Shown here: positions 8,101 through 13,419 of the stretch, piece by piece
How the letters are laid out: every line of letters starts with the position of its first letter
How positions within the stretch are numbered: the stretch's first letter is position 1
NCBI GenBank assembly: GCA_012515455.1
Contig: JAAYYJ010000322.1
Span: forward strand, 1 to 13,419
Source of the DNA: Oligosphaeraceae bacterium
GTDB lineage: Bacteria; Verrucomicrobiota; Lentisphaeria; Oligosphaerales; Oligosphaeraceae
Direction: 5' to 3'
Length of the DNA: 13,419 bases
Notes under the pieces: generated by a model
The model's input: only the letters and a program-made list of their open reading frames with translations
What the model was told of the DNA's origin: nothing
Database searches by the model: none
Translations under genes and position numbers: made by a program

Positions 8101-8855
8101 AGGGACAGAGGGGCGAAGTTCCGTTTCGGAGTAACCACCAGCTGGAACGGCTCGTGCTCATTGGCGGCCGCGCTCAGAGAGATTTCGCTCTGAGTCTGAG
8201 CACCGGCCGGCACTCCGGCCGCGGGAATCTTGAAGTATGGCGCCTCCTGCCACAGAACCATCTGGTCATTGCTGAGCAGGAGGCCGGCCTTGGTCTGGGC
8301 GGCTGCCTGGACGTGCTCGATCTTCTGGCAAGTGAAGTCATCGATCCAGGCCTGCATAGCACCGCTGAGCCAGAAGGTCAGGTGGACCTGGGCGGTGCCC
8401 TGCGGCGGCACGAACTCGTACTTCATGGTGTTCCAGACCCCAGTGCTTAAAACCCCGGTGGGGAAGAAGTGGCGCAGGACATTGTTCGCACCATCGGCAC
8501 ACGTCACCCGGCCAGAGACACGGGCGCCAGGCTGGAAAGAATTGATGAAGTACGAGACCGAGAAAGAATACTGCGCACCGCTGACGGGCGCAAAGCCGAC
8601 CATGCTGGTCGCAGTCAAGCCGTCAGAGAATTCACTGATGCTGGACAGCGAATACTTGCCGCTGCGAGCCTGACGAAAATCCTGGCGCAGCTCAAGCCGG
8701 CCGGGCTGGACCTTGCTCTTGCCACCGCCTTGGCGGTAGCTGAACCGGAAACCCGGCAGGGCAGGGTCCTCAAAAGAGCTGTCCGCAGGTGTGGCCCAGG
8801 CGGTGGCGGCGAGTGCCAGGCAGGACATTAAGGACAGCAGAACGGCACATAGCAT
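5199..8855 (-). CDS. Secreted GH123/DUF4091-like glycoside hydrolase (putative N-acetylhexosaminidase)
   Basis: This is a 1218-residue exported protein. Start ATG 8855 is chosen over an in-frame ATG at 8909 because GGAG lies six bases upstream and a signal peptide begins at once (MLCAVLLSLMSCLALAATAWA, cut near ATA-TPAD). Visible order: a jelly-roll, CBM-like region (about 27-175); a beta-sandwich typical of the GH123 N-terminal part (about 190-350); a TIM-barrel catalytic region (about 355-700) with FVVHMYDEPP, whose D501-E502 match the Asp-Glu pair of GH123; an Ig-like region (about 720-795); a Gln/Ala-rich helical stretch (about 800-900); and a C-terminal galactose-mutarotase-like beta-sandwich (about 910-1205, starting LSNGRLAVTLLEAGGRIISY). 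GH123 enzymes release beta-GalNAc using the substrate's acetamido group; substrate here is inferred. It ends in TAG, the only gene in the window not ending in TGA. It follows the GH20-like gene by 54 bases. Confidence 0.82.
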   Translation of the reverse strand: MLCAVLLSLMSCLALAATAWATPADSSFEDPALPGFRFSYRQGGGKSKVQPGRLELRQDFRQARSGKYSLSSISEFSDGLTATSMVGFAPVSGAQYSFSVSYFINSFQPGARVSGRVTCADGANNVLRHFFPTGVLSTGVWNTMKYEFVPPQGTAQVHLTFWLSGAMQAWIDDFTCQKIEHVQAAAQTKAGLLLSNDQMVLWQEAPYFKIPAAGVPAGAQTQSEISLSAAANEHEPFQLVVTPKRNFAPLSLQFSDLQGPAGTIPAGQIAYKILGYVELQNPDDSTVKGLNSDPLLPEQEKAATPEQNLPFYVTVRVPPEQPAGWYQGQISLLEDGKAVATAQLKVRVRAFALPAQPFLHNHLSGRPNKDYQQLDPRSWEEVTADFCQIRASLRIYDTMSPLPAKPECQIQDGVLTITDWTKFDASVELLRSEYGLRASRFPFSLLGDNSGWFHEPPQFLKHELFTGDRPGLRYLAEYCRQFDQHVRERFPGYPFVVHMYDEPPQKVLAEVKLLFQTIKESAPSLIMTTTKAVAEGFDFVDRWIVPLSPGHHQPELEQAARAAGKEIWFYNWSGYLGAHNYINNRIFPWMTYLAQGTGTLLWNSMHTPPGVNPWTGLEKTYGGGAATILYPPRQPGEGILLSLRAMQRREATDDFDYFCLLENQINRLFPGVGRRRVTEILGELFSKPPFEFSKDANLLYALRNRVGDEIEALAQQPAAVVVSQPPENALTEQNQISFTAYGPSGATVSLEGRVQGQIGSDGRLQFNCQLPHLGRNVLSLSVSQDGREVQFQRTYSLQEDPQLAELRTLLAQAEEKQLDTTAAKNFLAAVGGDNPYGEAQRQQAAQEISSLRQAIVAQEVTKTQTFPNALAQALFNRAGAAYQRRQFNRAGYYLTLSRNAAAAGSFTGHQVQLLPAEYSDYPGFLLSNGRLAVTLLEAGGRIISYQVDGVECLLPGSFESGLTLEERASQKVSKEMVTRLKGLGGFEDAGGYAYLWPVSFVDWDVDFVEIKPARAAIAFSTLIPDTPYLLRRTVSLSADSLDLHCDYEIKNTLSPEYASEDPEHFQFPWRGRFMPGIGQGANAPENDRLVVPLLDTEEPLQEPHFTAAKPAFYSLKSRKLKENFFGAYDPSLRTGLAMLGDTNLSHLYMWFNSKVDKNGKGGVYTLEFLRSFRGKSHADPYPNSPFTIKAGESFNFSFIIRGITNCSSDEQFLQQCQR

Positions 8856-8861
8856 AAAATA

Positions 8862-8865
8862 CTCC
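8862..8865 (-). promoter_or_regulatory. Ribosome binding site fixing the GH123-like start
   Basis: The minus strand reads CGGAG, six bases (TATTTT), then ATG 8855. This start puts the signal peptide at the N-terminus and leaves a 54-base gap to the GH20-like gene. The earlier ATG at 8909 has no such site. Confidence 0.6.
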
Positions 8866-8909
8866 GGAGGGTGGTTGCGGGCGGGTTTGGCTGGGTAATG
8901 GTAATGCAA

Positions 8910-11900
8910 TCAGAAACTGGCGGGCAGACGCCCGGAGATGGCGAACACTCTGGTATCGAAATCGAACTGGTGCGGGTTGGCCAGTTTGATCAACTTGATC
9001 TCCTTCTCCGGATGCGGATTGACCCACTCGTACTGATACAGTATCTGGGGCTGGAATTCTTGGTTGTAAGTGATGTCCATATAGCGTCCAAAGACCGTAC
9101 TGCCGGCCTGGGGCTGGTGGTTGTAGAAGTAAATCTGGTGGCTGAGGCGGATCGGGATCTGCACTTCTGACCAATCAGCATAGACCGCCGTATACACCGC
9201 GATGGGGAAGGCGATATGCCATTGCCGCCAGGATGGCCGCGGCGGCAGATTGCGCCGGTAATTCTCACCCGGGAAAGCCGTATGCAGGAAGATCAGCGAG
9301 GCGTACTTCCCGGATGCCGGCACCAGCGTCGCGCTCTCGGGCAGAATCCGGACACAATTCAACTCCGCAGCGGGAATCTCGGTGGGGACATTCATGATGC
9401 TGCGGGAACCGCCCCGGACCTCCGGCATGGCACAATTGAGCCCGGCCAGCGGGATGGTCTCGATGCGGTGCGAAGCCGCGGGATTGGGCGGTTGTGCGGC
9501 CCAGCTCTCCTGCACCGTCAGCAGACCGCTGCTGAGCGCATCGCTGATAGACCAGTTGGCCCCTTCGCGGTGAAAATTCCAGGCGTAATTCGCGCCCTGG
9601 AACCAATGGCTGTGATAGACGAAGGAATGATTGACCCGGAAAGCATATTCTCGTCCGAACTGATACAGATTAGCGCCGAAACCGGTGACCCCGTCACGAT
9701 TCGGGAACTCCTTCCAGCCGGTCACCGAGCCCCAGACCGGGAAACCCTTGTCAGAAAAATACTTAACCGCATTGCCGATGTTGGCCCAGACCAGGATAGT
9801 GATATCCTTGGGCAGCTTATCGGTATTCAGATGGTTGTTGAAACGCGCGCCGTTATGCAAGGGGTTGAGCATGTCCTCGCAAATCGCCATCTTCACCCCC
9901 CGCTGCCGCAGAAATTCGTACAGGTGCAGATGAAAATTCAGGAATTTGGCGGCGTGGTCCTCGTCAGTCGGGACCTCTCCGGCCACGCTGTTGGCCCACC
10001 ATTCGTCCGAGATCGGCGAGAAGTACTCGCATTGAGTGGCGCGGATGAATTTATCCGCCACCGCGAAATAGTACTTCTCGTAATCGGGATGGGCCACATT
10101 GCCGGTGCCGCGCCAGCCCCGCTCGCGGAGGTCGGGACTAAGGGGACGGATCCAGGCATCGTGTCCGCCGGCCGAAAAGCCGATGGTTAGTTTGATGAAA
10201 TGGTCACGGCAGAACTGCCCTAGGCGCCGCAGGTCCTCCTCGCTGTAATAACGCTTCTCCGGCGACCAGTTCAAGTTGGGATGGATGTCGTCCAGAGGCA
10301 GCAGCGTCTCCAGCCCCCGCAGGCGCACGCTGTTCATTTTATTGCCGACCACAAAGGCATCCAGGAAGGTCAGCAGGAAATCGACCGTTGCGGCCTCCTT
10401 GAGCGGGGTCCCGGCATGCTGCGGGATGTTGTTGGGGTGCCAGAAGGGTGCCAGTCGAATCGGCAGGTCGGGCCAGTCGAGCACCTCACAGCAGGGCGCG
10501 GGTGCATCTGCACTGCTGCGCATATCCATCTTCAGGAGCTGAATAAAACTGATACAGCCATAGAACAACCCTGGCTCGTCCGCACCGGTGATCTGCACCG
10601 CATCAGGCTTTACGCTGAGGCGGTACCCCTCGGGCTTCAGGCCGGCCGGGTCGATGGCCAGGCTGATGCCATTGCCGCTGCCGGTCTCCTCATAGCGCCG
10701 GCCGGTATAGCCCAGCAGCTTGCCGGCAAAGATCTTGGCGGTCAGACGGGTGCGCTCGCTGGCGTTTTCCGGCAGCTGCAGGCGGTTGTATTTGGCGGCG
10801 GGGAAACTCCCCTCGTTCCAGGTACATTCTTTCGGGGTGGGGAACAGCTGTTTCTGAGCATACGGCAGCAGGATCGGCCGGCGGTGGGTGAAATTGACCG
10901 CGAAGGGCTTGATATTGTCGCCTTTCTGCAGTACCAGGGTCAGGGTGTAAAAGCCATTCAGGTTCTTGACTCCCGGCACGCGCAGCTCCGGTGCCAGGCT
11001 CAGTTTCTCCCGGCGGGTGGATTTATCGGGCGCGACCAGCAGCAGTTCCACCGGACTGCCGGACAGTTCCGGGTTGTACTCCAGCTCGACATACAGAGTG
11101 TCACTGGGCTCCTCCAAAAAAATCTGCTTGTACTGCAATGCTCCGGCACCGAAGGGCTGCTGATTGAAATACAGCAACCCGAAAGTCCAGGGGAAGATAT
11201 TGCGGGTGGAGGGCGACCAGCAGACCGAGCTCAAGCCCTGGCGATGGCAGTTCTGCACCAGCTGAAACGACATCATGCGATCCTTGGCGGGCGCAAACGG
11301 AAGGGCCGCCCAGGGGAAAGCGAGCTTCCACTGCAGAGTCGGGGCCTGATAGCTGATGTCCGGCGTGTGCTCGAGATTGAATTCTGTCTTGTTACGGATA
11401 GCACAGGCGACTTCGCAGTACTCCCGGCGGTAATCCATCACACAGCCCTTGGCATTGATGGCGAACTGCAGAAAGCGGTCGTTGTCCATCTGGGGAGAAA
11501 AAAATATCTCCATCGAGTCATCCTGCCAGACCTCGCGGTCCGGAACCGTGATCTGCGCCCGGGGCGGCTCCGGGAAATGCGCCTGAGCCTGCAGCAGCAG
11601 GCGGTCTTTCTCCCAACGCAAGCTGGCAGAGAACACCTTCTCCGGCCCAGCATCGACCGCCATGCCAGGCCGGCGGTGGAAATCAACCAGGGGACTGTCC
11701 TGGTCCGGCAACAGCTCCTGAGTCTTCCATACATCCCCCAGCTCTACGGGTATTTTTTTGGCCTGGTCACTGGGTTTCAGGGTCAGCCTGGCGCCGGTGA
11801 TCGTAAAGCGCAGTCCTGCCGCAGGGCGGAACTGGAAGCCCTTCAGCAGGCTGAGATTGCGCTTCCCGCCAAAAGAATACTCGTGCTCGCCGTCCTGCAG

Positions 11901-12287
11901 ACGCAGGAAGGGCGGATAAAGCTTTCCCTCGGCAAACGAGGTATAGGCGGTCAGGCGGGGGAAATCCTGCCCCGCATAGCGGATGCGAAGCAGGAAATCC
12001 ACTGGGGTGAGTCCCCTGGCATTGGCTTCCTGCAAGGCCGGGTCAAAGAATCCCTCCCGGGCCATGATTTTGCCGAAGGTCTGGCTGCCGGGGGCACCGG
12101 GCTCGGCAAGCACGGTGACCGCTCCAGAGCCGCTCTCCTTGCTGACGACGATACCCGCATCACGCGGATTGTAGACCACAAAAAGGTCCTTCCCCTCGGC
12201 ATCAAACAAAGGTAAATTGATGCTCTGCTCCTGAGTAAACGCCGCACTGGCCAGCAGGAACAGCAGCAAAGACAGCATCGTACGCAT
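8910..12287 (-). CDS. Secreted GH20-like beta-N-acetylhexosaminidase with CBM9-like domain
   Basis: The 1125-residue protein begins with a clear signal peptide (MRTMLSLLLFLLASAAFTQE, cut near residue 18). Residues about 180-375 resemble a CBM9/DOMON-like sugar-binding domain: REVWQDDSMEIFFSP is the family's signature, and FPWTFGLLYF closes it. Residues about 478-588 match the GH20 N-terminal alpha/beta domain (LFPTPKECTW, then ITGADEPGLFYGCISFIQLL). The barrel follows (about 600-930); ISDEWW places D761-E762 where GH20 enzymes have their Asp-Glu catalytic pair. A beta-rich C-terminal region ends the protein. GH20 enzymes remove terminal beta-GlcNAc or GalNAc by substrate-assisted catalysis. 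The motif is ISDE rather than the common GGDE, so the protein is a distant member, and a related specificity is possible. AAGGGG lies six bases before ATG 12287. The prepilin-like gene is 90 bases upstream. Confidence 0.8.
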   Translation of the reverse strand: MRTMLSLLLFLLASAAFTQEQSINLPLFDAEGKDLFVVYNPRDAGIVVSKESGSGAVTVLAEPGAPGSQTFGKIMAREGFFDPALQEANARGLTPVDFLLRIRYAGQDFPRLTAYTSFAEGKLYPPFLRLQDGEHEYSFGGKRNLSLLKGFQFRPAAGLRFTITGARLTLKPSDQAKKIPVELGDVWKTQELLPDQDSPLVDFHRRPGMAVDAGPEKVFSASLRWEKDRLLLQAQAHFPEPPRAQITVPDREVWQDDSMEIFFSPQMDNDRFLQFAINAKGCVMDYRREYCEVACAIRNKTEFNLEHTPDISYQAPTLQWKLAFPWAALPFAPAKDRMMSFQLVQNCHRQGLSSVCWSPSTRNIFPWTFGLLYFNQQPFGAGALQYKQIFLEEPSDTLYVELEYNPELSGSPVELLLVAPDKSTRREKLSLAPELRVPGVKNLNGFYTLTLVLQKGDNIKPFAVNFTHRRPILLPYAQKQLFPTPKECTWNEGSFPAAKYNRLQLPENASERTRLTAKIFAGKLLGYTGRRYEETGSGNGISLAIDPAGLKPEGYRLSVKPDAVQITGADEPGLFYGCISFIQLLKMDMRSSADAPAPCCEVLDWPDLPIRLAPFWHPNNIPQHAGTPLKEAATVDFLLTFLDAFVVGNKMNSVRLRGLETLLPLDDIHPNLNWSPEKRYYSEEDLRRLGQFCRDHFIKLTIGFSAGGHDAWIRPLSPDLRERGWRGTGNVAHPDYEKYYFAVADKFIRATQCEYFSPISDEWWANSVAGEVPTDEDHAAKFLNFHLHLYEFLRQRGVKMAICEDMLNPLHNGARFNNHLNTDKLPKDITILVWANIGNAVKYFSDKGFPVWGSVTGWKEFPNRDGVTGFGANLYQFGREYAFRVNHSFVYHSHWFQGANYAWNFHREGANWSISDALSSGLLTVQESWAAQPPNPAASHRIETIPLAGLNCAMPEVRGGSRSIMNVPTEIPAAELNCVRILPESATLVPASGKYASLIFLHTAFPGENYRRNLPPRPSWRQWHIAFPIAVYTAVYADWSEVQIPIRLSHQIYFYNHQPQAGSTVFGRYMDITYNQEFQPQILYQYEWVNPHPEKEIKLIKLANPHQFDFDTRVFAISGRLPASF

Positions 12288-12293
12288 GTTTTT

Positions 12294-12299
12294 CCCCTT
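12294..12299 (-). promoter_or_regulatory. Ribosome binding site of the GH20-like gene
   Basis: AAGGGG, six bases, then ATG 12287 on the minus strand. It supports this ATG rather than the in-frame ATG three codons later. Confidence 0.55.
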
Positions 12300-12377
12300 A
12301 GTTATGATTGAACCCGCCGAGTCAATTAATATTTGGCAGCTGACAGCACCGCAGTGTGAAGCAGCCGTACAGACGGT

Positions 12378-13097
12378 TCAATAATTTTTCAGGCCCTCAT
12401 TCTGGTAATACCTGGCGCCATCCTCGTGGACATACCAGATGGGGTCCACGCCGCGGTGCGCCTCGGTCGGCTTGCGGGTCTGCAGCACGGCGCCGTTCTT
12501 GACCGCATAATTGAACTTGTCCCCGCCGTGGCGGTTGCCCACCCGGCTGCCGTGGGCGGCATTCAAATCGATATAATTGCTGCTGGTGCCGATCAGCGCG
12601 GCCTCAATGTAGCCGCTGGTCGGCGACCAGTAGTCCATCAGCAGCATCATGTCGTTGCTGTTGCGGTAGGTGCGCACGGTATCGCAGATGCCCTTCATGG
12701 CCGGGGAGTACAACTGGGTGACGTACATGCTCATCGCATACCCGCGCGAGGCATTGGGATAACTGGTGTTCAGTATGCCGGCCGGACAATGGAACTGCTT
12801 GGTGTTGAAAGACGTCCAGCTCTCATATTGATCAGGGGAGAGATTCCAGCCCAGATAAAGGACGCACAGCTGCCGGGTCCAGGAGAATTTCGTGGTGTAG
12901 GTGCTGCGGGGATAGTACCCGTTGAAGTCATCCGTGTAAATCGACATCAGTACCCCGAGCTGGCGCAGGTTGTTGCGGCAGCCCATATCCTTAGCCTTGT
13001 CGCGGGCCTTGCTTAAGGCCGGCAGCAGCATCGAGGCCAACACCGCGATGATGGCGATTACCACCAGAAGCTCAATCAGAGTGAATTTTCTGCTCAT
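12378..13097 (-). CDS. Prepilin-like protein (type II secretion/pseudopilin family, Lentisphaerota/Planctomycete style)
   Basis: The 239-residue protein opens MSRKFTLIELLVVIAIIAVL, a type IV prepilin N-terminus: a short basic leader, cleavage expected before F5, Glu at mature position 5, and one hydrophobic helix ending near MLLPALSKARDKAK. The residue before the cut is Lys, not the classical Gly. The C-terminal globular part contains HCPAG and a late NRHGGDKFNYAVKNGAVLQ, which resembles the RHGG...DGHV block common in such proteins from Lentisphaerota and Planctomycetes. Start ATG 13097 is favoured by AAAGGAG eight bases upstream; an in-frame TTG at 13127 lacks support. In these phyla many such genes sit beside sulfatases and glycoside hydrolases, and here a GH20-like gene follows by 90 bases. 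The exact role (pseudopilus, surface protein) is not known. Confidence 0.88.
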   Translation of the reverse strand: MSRKFTLIELLVVIAIIAVLASMLLPALSKARDKAKDMGCRNNLRQLGVLMSIYTDDFNGYYPRSTYTTKFSWTRQLCVLYLGWNLSPDQYESWTSFNTKQFHCPAGILNTSYPNASRGYAMSMYVTQLYSPAMKGICDTVRTYRNSNDMMLLMDYWSPTSGYIEAALIGTSSNYIDLNAAHGSRVGNRHGGDKFNYAVKNGAVLQTRKPTEAHRGVDPIWYVHEDGARYYQNEGLKNY

Positions 13098-13105
13098 ATC
13101 CAAGT

Positions 13106-13112
13106 CTCCTTT
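13106..13112 (-). promoter_or_regulatory. Ribosome binding site fixing the prepilin start
   Basis: AAAGGAG, eight bases, then ATG 13097 on the minus strand. It places the start directly before the SRKFTLIELL leader, as expected for a short prepilin leader. Confidence 0.65.
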
Positions 13113-13172
13113 GGGAAGCTTTACCAAAATCCAGATCGAGCACCAAAACCAGCTGAATCAGTTCCGGGAGTT

Positions 13173-13200
13173 AACATAACCCCAGCAGCGGATTTTACAA
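13173..13200 (-). promoter_or_regulatory. Possible sigma-70-type promoter for the prepilin-hydrolase genes
   Basis: The minus strand has TTGTAA (13195-13200), 16 bases, then TATGTT (13173-13178), about 75 bases before ATG 13097. Each box matches four of six consensus bases. The site overlaps the base of the A/T hairpin after nfo. The evidence is consensus and position only. Confidence 0.3.
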
Positions 13201-13226
13201 AAAAACACGTTTTTTTCGCCGGTAAA
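13194..13226. terminator. A/T hairpin after nfo (terminator candidate)
   Basis: Seven A (13199-13205), the loop CACG, and seven T (13210-13216) form a perfect inverted repeat, flanked by outer arms TTTAC (13194-13198) and GTAAA (13222-13226). It begins 12 bases after the nfo stop. On the minus strand the T-run follows the A-run, as a terminator needs, but the stem has almost no GC pairs, so strength is doubtful. Confidence 0.35.
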
Positions 13227-13238
13227 CTCTGCCTGCAT

Positions 13239-13419
13239 TCAGGTCCGGAGTTGTTTCAGCAGTGCGATTTCCGCGGCGTAGCCCTCGAGTTCATTGGGGG
13301 TCTCGAGGTAGAACGGCAGATGCCGCAGCTGGGGGTGGTTGATGACCCTGCGGATGGTCTCCAGGCCCAAATGGCCCTGCCCCAGGCAGGCATGGCGGTC
13401 CTTGTGCGAAGCAAACGCA
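13239..13419 (-). CDS. nfo: Endonuclease IV (AP endonuclease family 2), C-terminal part
   Basis: The last 59 codons of a gene that enters from the right edge; stop is TGA 13239-13241. The fragment reads SHKDRHACLGQGHLGLETIR, then LPFYLETPNELEGYAAEIALLKQL. This matches the end of Nfo: the DRH block supplies an Asp and a His zinc ligand, GxGxLG follows, and LET gives the last Glu zinc ligand. The enzyme cuts DNA at abasic sites in base excision repair, in the cytoplasm, using three zinc ions. It seems unrelated to the glycan genes; a hairpin and a possible promoter separate it from the prepilin gene. Only the C-terminal fifth is visible, but the motifs are distinctive. Confidence 0.88.
   Translation of the reverse strand, partial: AFASHKDRHACLGQGHLGLETIRRVINHPQLRHLPFYLETPNELEGYAAEIALLKQLRT

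Noticed and set aside
8856..8909. Earlier ATG (8909) for the GH123-like gene
   Set aside because: It has no ribosome binding site, would place 18 polar residues before the signal peptide, and abuts the previous stop codon.
10281..12215. A 644-codon open frame on the plus strand
   Set aside because: It lies wholly opposite the GH20-like gene, has no recognisable domain and low-complexity Gln/Gly/Arg content, and is a shadow typical of GC-rich DNA.
12320..12325. TTGACT box upstream of the GH20-like gene as a -35 element
   Set aside because: No acceptable -10 box lies 16-18 bases downstream; the nearest candidates (CATAAC, TAACTA) are spaced 13 and 15.

Overview
The window is a gene-dense, GC-rich bacterial segment in which every supported gene lies on the minus strand, so transcription runs from high to low coordinates. 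The content suggests a glycan-degrading member of the Planctomycetota-Verrucomicrobiota-Chlamydiota group, most likely Lentisphaerota (Victivallis or Oligosphaera-like). The reasons are a prepilin-like protein with a FTLIELLVVIAIIAVLASMLLPAL start, large secreted multi-domain glycoside hydrolases, a CxPSR-type sulfatase and a sigma-54 system. The assignment is from gene style only; no marker gene was compared.

Layout in transcription order: (1) the 3' end of an endonuclease IV (nfo) gene at 13239-13419; (2) a 141-base gap with an A/T hairpin, a possible promoter and a strong ribosome binding site; (3) a prepilin-like pseudopilin (12378-13097); (4) a secreted GH20-like hexosaminidase with an N-terminal CBM9-like domain (8910-12287); (5) a secreted GH123/DUF4091-like hydrolase with extra C-terminal domains (5199-8855); (6) a 184-base gap with CCCCGGGG repeats and a possible promoter; (7) rpoN, sigma-54 (3539-5014); (8) a sulfatase without a signal peptide (2105-3490); (9) a sigma-54-dependent response regulator broken by two in-frame stop codons into a receiver piece (1792-2052) and an AAA+/Fis piece (697-1734); (10) the 5' part of a membrane-anchored subtilisin-like (S8) protein starting at GTG 598 and running off the left edge. 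Gaps between genes are short (48 to 184 bases) and no gene-free stretch exceeds 300 bases.

Two blocks seem to work together. Prepilin, GH20 and GH123 look like an export/surface and amino-sugar-hydrolysis unit: both hydrolase families use a neighbouring Asp-Glu pair and the substrate's N-acetyl group, which points to GlcNAc/GalNAc glycans such as mucin or glycosaminoglycans. rpoN, sulfatase and the sigma-54 activator form a second run; the sulfatase may remove sulfate from the same kind of glycans, while the activator is the expected partner of the sigma factor encoded two genes upstream.

The most striking anomaly is the pair of stop codons (TAA and TAG), seven codons apart, in an otherwise perfectly conserved receiver domain. 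Each is one C-to-T change from a glutamine codon. Pseudogenization, assembly error, and a receiver-less activator remain possible; stop-codon read-through is less likely.
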